Source of the DNA: Strongylocentrotus purpuratus
Taxonomy: Eukaryota > Echinodermata > Echinoidea > Camarodonta > Strongylocentrotidae
Assembly: GCF_000002235.5 (NCBI RefSeq)
Contig: NW_022145547.1
Coordinates: forward strand, 2,104,001-2,168,000
DNA length: 64,000 nt
Direction: 5' to 3'
In this document: piece by piece, positions 37,001 to 49,500 of the stretch
Layout of the letters: the number at the start of each line of letters is the position of its first letter
Position numbering within the stretch: position 1 is the first letter of the stretch
Made by a program: the position numbers and the translations under genes
Notes under the pieces: generated by a model
Database searches by the model: none
Seen by the model: only the letters and a program-made list of their open reading frames with translations
What the model was told of the DNA's origin: nothing

Positions 37001-40000
37001 TGTAATAGAATTCAAAATGCAAAATAAAGATGGACAGCTACAATGTATTCGTCAGATGCAGAAAGGAAAATATTGTGCATGTTACGATAGCTTCTTTTTA
37101 ATTAATCTTCATCTCCTCCTCCTCCTTCTCCTTCTCTTCCCCCCCCCCCCACTTTTATTTTCTTCTTCTTCTTCTTCTCCTTCTTTTGTCCAATGAGTTG
37201 CCCCTGACCTCACTCATGAATCTAGCCACATTATGATATGTGCTATATGAGGCCTAAATGTATATATTTTAATTATTAGAATTTGAGCACAATTAAATAA
37301 CTTCGGAGGACTTACGTGTGTTACATCCAAGACCATGGGCACCGACGTCACATGAACATCCATAAGGATCAGGTAGGCAAAAAAGATACCCATGACATTT
37401 TGTGGCAGGATCATTGTTTCTAGTACATCGAAACTCGCAGTTCAATCCAAATCGATTTCCACCATCATTTCTACAAACTGAAGAAGAAAAAAAATAGTTG
37501 CATTGTTGAATCAAAACCTTGTAGACTTGTCTAAGAAATAAGATTTCATGAGATAAATTTCAAATATGGTTGCTTCTCCTTTGCAAATTGCCGATGGTGT
37601 CTTATTCTCTTTGAAAATAATAGTTTTTACTACATTGAATAAAGCCCTCCCATATCACGGATAGCAAAGTTTGTCGATCATACAAATTAATGTTATTGAG
37701 ACATTTATTTAGATACTATTTATATATTTCATATGGTATTAAGGAATAACAACTAAAGCAAATCTTTTCCCCTGCTGTTTGTTATTTTCATTCATTTTTG
37801 CATTGATTCACTCGATGTACAGTGTATAAACATTACATGTATATGTAGAAAGAACCTCAGCTCTGGTAGAGAGGGACACTTTACAAAGTATTTACAAACT
37901 CATTTTACTGCTAATAAGACATAACATAGATAATATACTATAACAAATCAGAAATCAACTTGTTATAAACAGAATCATAAATGATAAATCAACATTATTC
38001 TTGCAAATAATTTCTGGTAAAATAAAGATTTACAAGTACATATATAAGAATGTCGTCAGGTAGAAGAAAGACATATTTGAAATTGAACATGTAGAATAGA
38101 TGTACATTACCATTTTCTATGGAATAAGAAAAGAATATCTTCCTAAGTTCATTAAATAAATCGATACCGGTATCCGCCAGGCTCTGACGCTCGTGGTACT
38201 TTACACATATTACCCTGATTATAGCCGAGCTGCCAGGTAACTAGCGCTTATTAAGAGATAAACATCATTTAAAATTAAGCTCTACAGGCCTACTTACTTT
38301 CTAAACAATTCGGTCCCTTGAAGTTGTTAGGACAGATACACAGACCAGACTTGTCATCACAGACTCCACCATTGTAGCATTTATCACAGATACCATAACA
38401 CTCAGGGGGACCCCACTTACCAGCAGCGCATTCTATTTGAGAAAGGGAGGGAGAAAAATAATTAAGTATACATGTCACTAAAGATTACATCATGACACGG
38501 AAGACAAAAGATAGAAGATAAGCAGGGTAATATAAAATGGAAGTAGACAAGTGCAAAGTTTGTTACAAAATAATGTTCTCGAACGTACAACTATTGAATA
38601 TCGTATGCCATAGGCTCTGTCACATTCTGAATTTACATACGGGTAATTTTAAACTACCCATATATGTCAAAATCACAACACAGATCATGACATGCTGACA
38701 CCTGAATTTTATCGTTGAATTTTCATAAATATTTTGGAACAAAATTTGCAATGGGGAAAGAGATGTCCATGTTACGATAACGCGACATCCGGAAAAGATC
38801 AGGCTTGGACATTATCTACTAGAATGCTCTAAAACTAATTGTTTTGTCAAGTGTTCAAATTTAAAAAAAAAAATTAATAATGAGTTGTCCACATGTAATT
38901 TGCATAAAAATCCAATGATTCTAAAATAAAGATTTATTGGCGAAATATGAAGCAGAGCCTTTTACATGCATCATAACAAACAATATTATATAAATAAGAA
39001 ATGACCCCTCTCAAAATGCCCAGTCTGAATTAAGCAGAAATACACTTGTACATAATATACCTCTGACGATGAGTTTGTATAATCCTCCTCTATTTTGATC
39101 CCTCTCGTTATCATAGTAGATCTCATAGATTCCTTGGTCTGATGTCTGGATTGGGTTTGGGAAGCTGATCTGAGTCTGCCCACCAAATGATGTAAGAACC
39201 TCACTTCCATCTTTCATCCAAGTAATCACGTTGCCATTCGCATCAGGATTATTACGACTAGTCATGCTGATCATCACTCCAGTTTCATTCACATTGACTG
39301 TCTTTGTAAACAATCCATCCCTTGATATGAATTTAGCTGTTAAAAGGGATGATAATAATAAATGAACCAAATAAAAAATGTAATAATAATAATACATGTA
39401 GCACCTACATGTACATGTAATGTGCACTGTAGCCATTTACTCCCTAAAGGAAACATACATTTATATAAGGCTTGCATTCATATACGTGCATATTGAAATA
39501 TATATTTCAAAATATTCACTTGCATGTTGGAATAAATTTGTTCCTGTTGATATTTTTCAATAACAAGTTTAGATCGTTTTAAATATTCGAACATTGCCGC
39601 AACTAGTCTGGTGTATTTCAAAATCTTTGGACTTCTGTTTGACAATGTTAATGTTAGTAAACAACATCAACACAAATGGGCATGTTCAGGCTTAACGCAA
39701 TACCGTGCATGCTTTGCTTATGATAAATTTTTGAAACTTTTGTGCTATTTACACAAAAGTCTAAAATCTCTTAAAAATAATCGTACTCTGGTATTTTCAG
39801 ATTCATTCTCAGTATATATGTAAAGCATCAAACCTTTGTTATAGCCATTCTCAAGCAAACAATGTTCAAAAGCATCATAAGCGGAACTATTTTATTGAAT
39901 CACTCTCACTCCTGATCCTCAGTAAAACGTTTTGCGGTATAGACGCTTCTTTGCAAAAAAAATCCACAGTACCTGTTTTTACATTTTTTGATCGTTCATT

Positions 40001-41732
40001 GTTGTAGAAAAAGAGTTTCTTACATTGTATTGTTAAGTTATATTCAAGACTTGGAATTTTACTACTGCAAATGCGATTTCTGTCCTTAACCTGTCCTGAA
40101 CCAAGATGTAAAAGTAGAGGGAAAAAACCTTAGATATGATCTTTAGATTTTTCTTTCAATACTTAACAATAACAAAAATGTAAATTATGTAGATGTGTGA
40201 CCATGATTTGTACGTTCCCTGGTAAACCAAAGCCAGGAATGGTTCGAGGAAATAGTGACATGAACAGCCTGCCATAGTTCAAGTACAATCTATATCGATC
40301 ATAGTCTTTGTGAAACACTCCCCGAGAGTGTAGTTTTTTTTAAACGCCTGCCAAGATTCCACAGATTTGTTGCAGTGTAAATGCAATCTTCGGTAAGATA
40401 CGCATTATCGCCCCCATGACTCTCCTCGCTTCCATGGTAACACACGCAGTAGAGCACCGACAAGTGGCACATGCGCACTACTCACAAACAAAATCGGTAT
40501 GGACAAAATTCAACGGTTTTGTTTTAGGTTTTTTTTTCCAGTAGTGTAAATAGTAGTCATAAAAATTGATGATTCTTCAAATTGGTGTTTGGGAAACATG
40601 TTTAAATGGGCCAATAGTAGTGCATTGTTTTTAAATGAAGATCACTACGTGATGTTCCATGCAGTGGCGGATCCAGGGGGGGCACAGGGGGCACGTGCCC
40701 CCCCCCCCTCCGGCCAAAAAAAAAGAAAAGGAGAAAAGGAGGGGGAAAGAAAAGGGAGAGGAAAAAGAAAAAAAAGGGAAGAGAGAAAGAAGAAGAAAAG
40801 AGGGGGAAAGAAAAGGGGAGAGGAAAAAAGGAGGGGAAAGGGAAAGACAGAGAGGAGAGAAAAGGCGGAAAAAGAAGAAACGCGGAAAGACGGAGGAGAG
40901 AAAAGGGGGAAAAGGAGAATAATGAGAAGGGAAAAGAAAGAAAGGGGGATGATATTATAAGAAGGTTTTTTTTACCGGGGTAGGGGCGGGGGGGGGGGGA
41001 TGCAATTTTAAGTCGAACATGACTAATACCAAAGATTTTATCTCCTTTATAACTTATAGCTTATAACTTAGTCTTGAATTAATTTTCCGATATACCTATT
41101 CTAAGTGTTCTTTCAGCATGCAGATTGTCCCCGCCATTAATCCTGCCACAGTTGCTGGTTTCATTGTCATATTATTTTCTGTCATCCCTGTGGCCGCGAA
41201 ATTTCTATCCGTTTCGCAAGCACTTTTTTTCCATCGCCTACATGTAATGTTTATTGCTTCCAGTTTGCAAAAGATCCCAGTGGCGGATCTGTAGGGGATG
41301 GGGGAGGGGTTGGGGGTTTAACCCCCCCCCCCCCTTGGGCTGCCAAGTGAAAATGTGATGTGAATAGAAAAACGCATGTGTCCAGACCCACACAGTATCC
41401 GTATCGTCATCGGGTGAAACCCCCTTAAACTGTTACTTGATTTAAAAAGACGTTATCATGAACTGCTGTTTATGGTCTCTATTGTGTTAGTAGATGCCAG
41501 GAAAATATCACTTACGGGGGTTCAAAATAGCCCCCCAAAAATCGCCTCGCCGCTATGCGGCTCGGACTTTGAGGCTCGTGGACAATGCTCTACATCGTCA
41601 TTGGGTCGAACCCCCTCAAACTGTTACTTGATTTAAAAATACATTATCATGCACTGCTGTTTATGGTCTCCATTGTGTTTGTAGATGCCAGGAAAACATC
41701 ACTTACGGGGTTCAAAATAGCCCCCCCCCCCC

Positions 41733-41766
<34 letters not shown>

Positions 41767-42621
41767 GCCTCGCCGCTACGCGGCTCGGACCTTGCGGCTC
41801 GTGGACGATGCTCCGCATCGTCTCTCAAACTGTTACTTGATTGAAAAAGACGTTATCATGAACTGCTGTTTATGGTCTCCATTGTGTTAGTAGATGCCAG
41901 GAAAATATCACTTACGGGGTTTCAAAATAGCCCCCCCCCCAAAAAAAAACAAAAACAAAACAAAACAAAAATCGGCGGCTCGTGGACGCATCGTCATGGG
42001 TCGAACCCCCGTTAAACTGTTATTTGATTTAAAAAGGCGTTATCATGCACTGCTTTTTATGGTCTCCATTGTGTCAGTATATAGATGCCAGGAAAACATT
42101 ACTGACGGGGGTTTAAAATAGCACCCCCAAAATCGCCTCGCCGCTACACGGCTCGTGGACAATGTTCTGCATCGTCTTTGGGTCGACCCCTCTTAAACTG
42201 TTACTTGATTTAAAAAGACGTTATCGTGCACTGCTTTTGATGTGAATAGAAAAACGCATGTGTCCAGACCCACACAGTATCCGTATCGTCATCGGGTCGA
42301 ACCCCCTTAAACTGTCACTTGATTTAAAAAGACGTTATCGTGCACTGCTTTTTATGGTCTCCATTGTGTTAGTAGATGCCAGAAAAATATCACTTACGGG
42401 GGTTCAAAATAGCCCCCCAAAAATCCAAAAATCCATAAGGTCTACGCGGCTCGGACTTTGAGGTGCGTGGACGATGCTCTGCATCGTCATTGGGTCGAAC
42501 CCCCTCTAACTGTAACTTGATTTAAAAATACATTATCATGCACTGCTGTTTATGGTCTCCATTGTGTTTGTAGATGCCAGGAAAACATCACTTACGGGGT
42601 TCAAAATAGCCCCCCCCCCCC

Positions 42622-42652
<31 letters not shown>

Positions 42653-43509
42653 GCCTCGCCGCTACGCGGCTCGGACCTTGCGGCTCGTGGACGATGCTCC
42701 GCATCGTCTCTCAAACTGTTACTTGATTGAAAAAGACGTTATCATGAACTGCTGTTTATGGTCTCCATTGTGTTAGTAGATGCCAGGAAAATATCACTTA
42801 CGGGGTTTCAAAATAGCCCCCCCCCCCAAAAAAAAAAAACAAAAACAAAAACAAAAATCGGCGGCTCGTGGACGCATCGTCATGGGTCGAACCCCCGTTA
42901 AACTGTTATTTGATTTAAAAAGGCGTTATCATGCACTGCTTTTTATGGTCTCCATTGTGTCAGTATATAGATGCCAGGAAAACATTACTGACGGGGGTTT
43001 AAAATAGCACCCCCCAAAATCGCCTCGCCGCTACACGGCTCGTGGACAATGCTCTGCATCGTCTTTGGGTCGACCCCTCTTAAACTGTTACTTGATTTAA
43101 AAAGACGTTATCGTGCACTGCTTTTGATGTGAATAGAAAAACGCATGTGTCCAGACCCACACAGTATCCGTATCGTCATCGGGTCGAACCCCCTTAAACT
43201 GTCACTTGATTTAAAAAGACGTTATCGTGCACTGCTTTTTATGGTCTCCATTGTGTTAGTAGATGCCAGAAAAATATCACTTACGGGGGTTCAAAATAGC
43301 CCCCCAAAAATCCAAAAATCCATAAGGTCTACGCGGCTCGGACTTTGAGGTGCGTGGACGATGCTCTGCATCGTCATTGGGTCGAACCCCCTCTAACTGT
43401 AACTTGATTTAAAAATACATTATCATGCACTGCTATTTATGGTCTCCATTGTGTTTGTAGATGCTAGGAAAACATCACTTACGGGGTTCAAAATAGCCCC
43501 CCCCCCCCC

Positions 43510-43544
<35 letters not shown>

Positions 43545-46500
43545 CCTCGTCGCTACGCGGCTCGGACCTTGCGGCTCGTGGACGATGCTCCGTATTAAAA
43601 ATACATTATCATGCACTGCTATTTATGGTCTCCATTGTGTTAGTAGATGCCAGGAAAATATCACTTACGGGGTTTCAAAATAGCCCCACCCCCCAAAAAA
43701 AAAAATTAAAAAAATCGGCGGCTCGTGGACGCATCGTCATGGGTCGAACCCCCGTTAAACTGTTATTTGATTTAAAAAGGCGTTATCATGCACTGCTTTT
43801 TATGGTCTCCATTGTGTCAGTATATAGATGCCAGGAAAACATCACTGACGGGGGTTTAAAATAGCACCCCCAAAAATCGCCTCGCCGCTACACGGCTCGT
43901 GGACAATGCTCTGCATCGTCTTTGGGTCGACCCCTCTTAAACTGTTGCTTGATTTAAAAAGACGTAATTATCATGCACTGCTTTTTATTGCCATTGTGTC
44001 AGAAGATGTCAGGAAAACATCACTTACGGGGTTCCAAAATAGCAACAACAACAAAATAGCGTCGTCGCTTCGCGGCTCGTGGACGATGCTCCGTGGCGTC
44101 ATTGGGTCAACCCCCCCCCCCCCCCCCTTAGCAAAAAGCCAGATCCCATCATCCGCTCCTGGATCCCTACTCTTTGAGGGGGTAGGAAAAAGCAATTTTA
44201 CATCATATTACTCCAGGAAGTGCCTGAAAATGCACCTAATGTGGTTATAAAATTGCAAATGCTTCCTACTCAGGGAGGGGTTCTGACCCCCTCCCAGACC
44301 CACCCCCGCTTGGTCGCTCCGCTCCCTCGCCGCTGACGCCTCGCTCCATCGTTTTTCATATACTTCACCCCATGCGATTTTGTGCCCCCCGACCACTGCC
44401 ATGAGTAATAATATGACGGTGTTCATGATTGAAAAAACTTGATATATCTTTGTATTAAAGGAATAGTTGAGTTCTGTTTTCAGACCGCAAATGCCTTCAA
44501 AGTGCATTGTTATTGCTCTTATTCTTATCTATGACATTTCTAGTGCCCTTTTAGAACCTAAAATTGCTATGAAGGTAATTTTAGACCCCAAAATGTGTGA
44601 AATTTAGCCAATACGAGTATACAAATTCAGCTCAACTTTCAAAAAAACATGGTGACCGTTAAATAATTTTTAAATAAAAAAATAACAATACATGGACCGG
44701 CTGGTTGTGCGTAATATAAGCAACACGAAAATGCCACCAAAAGCCAATATCGGCATTGGCTGAAATACGACGTAAAAGGCGTCATTTCGTTTTTTCAACG
44801 TTTTTTTTCAAATTTTTCAAAATACCTAATATTTGTGGTGGTACACAAGTATTAGAAATCGTTATATTTCAGCCGTCTCTACACCGATTTTGATCAAACA
44901 AAGATGATTTTGTCATTTAAATATTATGTTCTTTCAAATCTGCCACTCAGTTTTTCATTATCTCACAAAAAAATTATTTTGTGTAGCGCCCTTTGCAACA
45001 GAACTCAACTATTCCTTTAAGGAGGTTCCTCTAATATTTGAGGAATCTCCAAAATGCAATATAAGCTCAGTCTATATTGTTAAAGATAAATAATGGTTAT
45101 TTGATAAACAAACATCATTATAACAAAGCCGCATTGCGAAGATCTTAGAAATAATAAACTAATAATTAACGAATAATATTTCAATTTTTCTCGCATAATA
45201 AAATATGATATTCGATTCTCTATTCGACAATATGTATAGATCTGGTATACAAATTGGAATTAATTGGGATTAATTTTGATTATTTCATCCTATTTACAAA
45301 GTGTTATATATGTTCTTACTGATCTGTCGGGAATATGCTCAGAACTTCACTTGGACTACTTTACATCAGTACAGGAAGCTTCTATAGTATACATTGAAGA
45401 AAAAATCTTTAAAAATAAAGAAATCCTATGCTTATTATAATAAATGGAATATTAAACTTACCATCAACTCGTTGGAAAAATGTAGTAACCCTTGTAACAT
45501 CTCGATCAGGTTTAGAAGCCTCACAGTAGAAAGGACCGTAACCATCACTATCCCATCCATCTCCTGTAGGGAATTTGACCACTCTGACGAAGTAATGTTT
45601 AGAGTGTCTCTCATCTTCTGGTGGTGATCTGTCTGTTGTTATGGGTGCTGATCGACCAAATGATCGTGTAGCGTCTGTATCTGGGTCACTGCCCCAACAT
45701 TGGTACTGCAAACCGCTCGATGAACCTACATTGGTGTATCCCACGGTCAGCACTGTGATATGAACAACCTCACCTGGAATACCAAGAGTGATTTTTTTTT
45801 TTTATAAACAGTATAAGCCTATACTAATTTTCTTTTCTCATATGCATTTTGGACTTTAAATGTAATACAAAGTTTTGGGAAATTTTGAAAATTGGGTGGA
45901 TAGTGATTCTTTATAATTTTTATATATTTGGATGACCCTGTTGATGTATAATAAGCACAAGAAAATTTAGTCCCTAAAACACTTTTGCTTTTGAGACAAA
46001 TTAAATATAAAAATTTACCGGTGCTCCCGGTAAATTTTGATAAATTTCAAACAGCGCCTACGGCCGTACAATGGTAGCTGCGACCATGAAAATTTCAGAA
46101 TATGTAGTTGTGATATATAATTTCCAAACGGGAATAGCTAATCGGTCGATTATAGTCAAGAAACATTGTTTTATAGCTCAATTAATATCTTGACCTTGAG
46201 AGGGAGCTATACAACATAAAGACTTAATTAATTAATTTAATAACTTTAGACTCGATTTCAACCGCGATAACGAGCAATGAATATTGTAGGATCACATATG
46301 CTTCCAGTATGTTAATTTTAAACAAATTCATGACCCCATACCAAAACTTTGTATTACCTTTAAACCATATAATAACTAATATATGTACTACACCACAATA
46401 TGTCCCTCAATTTATAACACAACTGTAGAATGATCAACATGTAAATCAATCGATGGGTCGATTGAATAGCATGGGCCGGGGGGTTAAGCCCATTTTCGGA

Positions 46501-49500
46501 AAATTAATGTTCCAATAACGAACTGGAAATTTTATATTAACAATATTTCAAATTTTATAACCCATGCACATATCCACCACGCAAATGTAAGTGCTCCATG
46601 CGCTCGTGAATACCACAGCTAGGCTACCGATTTCGGTGCTCACAGTATTCAAGAAATTCCTATTAACTAGTACCCATTTAACTCTTTGGAGAAGAGTGAC
46701 AAATTTATATCATATAAAGTTTGATTATTTTTTACAACTCTTCAGTTATTCTATCTATTGATTTTCAACGGAAATTAAATATTAGTGCAGGCATCGTTTA
46801 GCCCTCTCGCGGAAAAAAGTTGTTCATACGCATATGTTCATAGGCCTGTACAGGGGAGGGGGTACAACCAAAAAGGGCACCTACAAAGGGAAATCTCAAA
46901 GCTAAAATACCCCAATGTTGTCATTACATTATCGGGAATGAATTCAATATTTGTTTCTCTTTACACATCATACAAATCACTTAAGCATCTTACTTTGCAA
47001 TTTGGTGTGATGATCATATTCATTTACAAGCGAGTGGGGAACTCTTGTAAGATTTGTGAGGTCGCAGCGCAAACAAAATTCATGTTATAAAGAGGGGGAC
47101 AAAAATCATTATAGGGTTATAAGCACATTTCATAATCGAAGACTCAAAACACCTTGGATAAGTAACATCATTATCTAATTTATAACAGTATATTGCTAGC
47201 GAGCGAGCTTTGGGGGAAAATGCTCTCAGTCGCTTTAAATTAGGGGCAAGTTTAATGATGAGAGGAAAGAGGGACACTTATCGAAAGGAATAATACACTT
47301 TTTAGAAAAGAAAAGGAGCATGTGTCAAAATACAAAGGGTAATTATCAGAGGTGACAATGAGGCACTTCTAATACCTGAAAGGGGCACTCACCAGGGATG
47401 AAAAAAAAAGGCACCTCTGATAATGGGAAATGGGAATTTGTCGACGAAAAAAAGTGCACACATCAGGTTTTTATATGTGCATTTATAAGAAGCAAAAGGG
47501 GGCATTTCTAACAAGGGGATAGGTCCCTTATTAGAAAGGAAAATAGGGACATATCATTGTTAAAAGAGAAATTATCAGAGGTGAAAAGGGGCACTGACCA
47601 GATATTTAAAGGGGCACTTATGAGAATGCAAAAGGGGCACTTGTATTAAAGGAAAATGTGCATTTGTTGAAAAAAAAAACGGAATTTATAGGAGGTTAAG
47701 GGGATCTTTTATGAGAAAAGGGAAGTGGCTCTTATCAAATAGAGGTGTCGTGGTCGAGTGGATATGTCAACGGACTGTGGATCACAAGGTCCGCGGTTCA
47801 AGTCCCACCGCGGCACTACTGTCCTTTGGCAAGACATTGATTTATATTTACCACTCTCCACCCCGGTGTTAAATGGGTACCCGGTAGGATGCGAAAGCTA
47901 ATGTGGTTCGATTAGCAATGGCGCTTGTAAAATGGCGACTGGCTGGAATGCTCCCCAGGGAGTGGAGAATGTGCTTACCTTGTGTGCGGGTAGGTATAAA
48001 TCCGATGACCGGCGTAATAATACATATCTGTAAAGCGCATTGAGAGGGCCTGCGGTCCTGAAATGCGCTATATAAGGACGAACTACTGTTATTATAATAA
48101 TAGAAAAAGAAAAAGGTCTGAATGTTTTGTGGGCCACGCAAACTTTGATCGTATAGGGTCACAATAGTACAAGCCTTTAATTGTTTAACTTATTACCCAG
48201 AAATGAGTGGGGTTTGCATTCAAGGGCTATCATCTCTCTCTCACTGTCCGAAAAGAACGATATAGTAATATGATTCTAACAATCAAAATTCTAAGGAGGT
48301 TAGCAACTACTGATCATGAAGATCTTTTGTATTTTGCATATTTGAATACTACAGAGCTTTTTCAGGTATTTCGCAACGACTCAGCAAGCCGCTGAATAAG
48401 CGGGGGGGGGGGGGGGGGGGGGGGGGGGTAAGAGGACCCTTTTTTTCTTTTTTTTTTGGTCCCAAAAAAAAAATCGCAACGACTCAGCCGACCGCTGAAT
48501 AAGCGGTGGGGGGGGGGGGGTAAGGTCATTTTTTGGGTCAGCCATGGGAATATATATATATATTTCTTTTTTAATAATTAAACACAAAAAAACTAAGGGG
48601 GGTTAAGGGGGGTTATGGGGGGGGGGGGGGGGTTACACACAAGAAAATACCAAAGGGGGGGGGGGTTAACCCCCCCCCCCACTGTGTACGCGCCTGATCC
48701 CAAGTACTTGAGTTTGAGAATGTGAACGATAGATAATAGTCGCACGCAAATTTAAATGAGATAATACGGAACTAGGTTTTAGCAACCCTACATATATTTT
48801 TCTCAATGGCCATTTTGAGCGAAATCCTTTGAAATTTCGATATAGAGCAACGAGAAGTAATGTTTCCAAATCCATGACTTCGGGGAGCGGGACCTAAGAT
48901 TCTTTAGCTTAAAGATAAAGACCGGTAGTGGTACAATTGCGGTTCAAGGGTTTTTGGTGCAAAATGTCCATTCAATAATGTTTAAATATTGCCTTCAGAG
49001 GTTAAGATGGCGATAATTCAACCTAATTTGGCAAAAATAGAAAAATATGCCCAAATGTTCAATGTTGAAGTGCATTCGCGATACCTATCCAGGCCGGATC
49101 GATATGATAATTTACCAAATATATCAATTAGTTGGCGGTACCCAGCAACATTTGTATCATCACGTATTAGTCAAAACATATTCTTTCACATGATTGGTGA
49201 TACGAGCTTCTATTTTAGTTTTTGAGAGTGGGGGGGGGGGGGGGATCCAAAACTGGTCTATACCTTTAACTAAAATAATTGTAAACAAAAAATATTCTGC
49301 TTAAAAAAAAAAGGTACGGTATTGCATATAAATCGGGCGCTTTTGATAGTTCTAATTCAACATTTCGAGGCCACAATTCAAAGTTTCAGCAAAATGAACA
49401 GCGCTAGTTTTTAAAGCGTCAAAATCTGAACCTTTATGCATGTGGGCATTTTAAACATTCCCTACATAAGATGGATGGGATAGAGATAGTTTCGGTCCGT

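Noticed and set aside
40589-40960. Lys/Arg/Glu-rich plus-strand frames
   Set aside because: Product of a polypurine tract; overlapping frames look alike and no protein family fits.
41585-43864. Several similar open frames with ALLFMVSIV and SLTGF
   Set aside because: They repeat with the 887-bp satellite period, run through poly-C/poly-A tracts and have no constant frame between subunits.
46786-47090. 101-codon plus-strand frame
   Set aside because: Lies in a dispersed repeat; the second copy at 62846 does not keep the frame.
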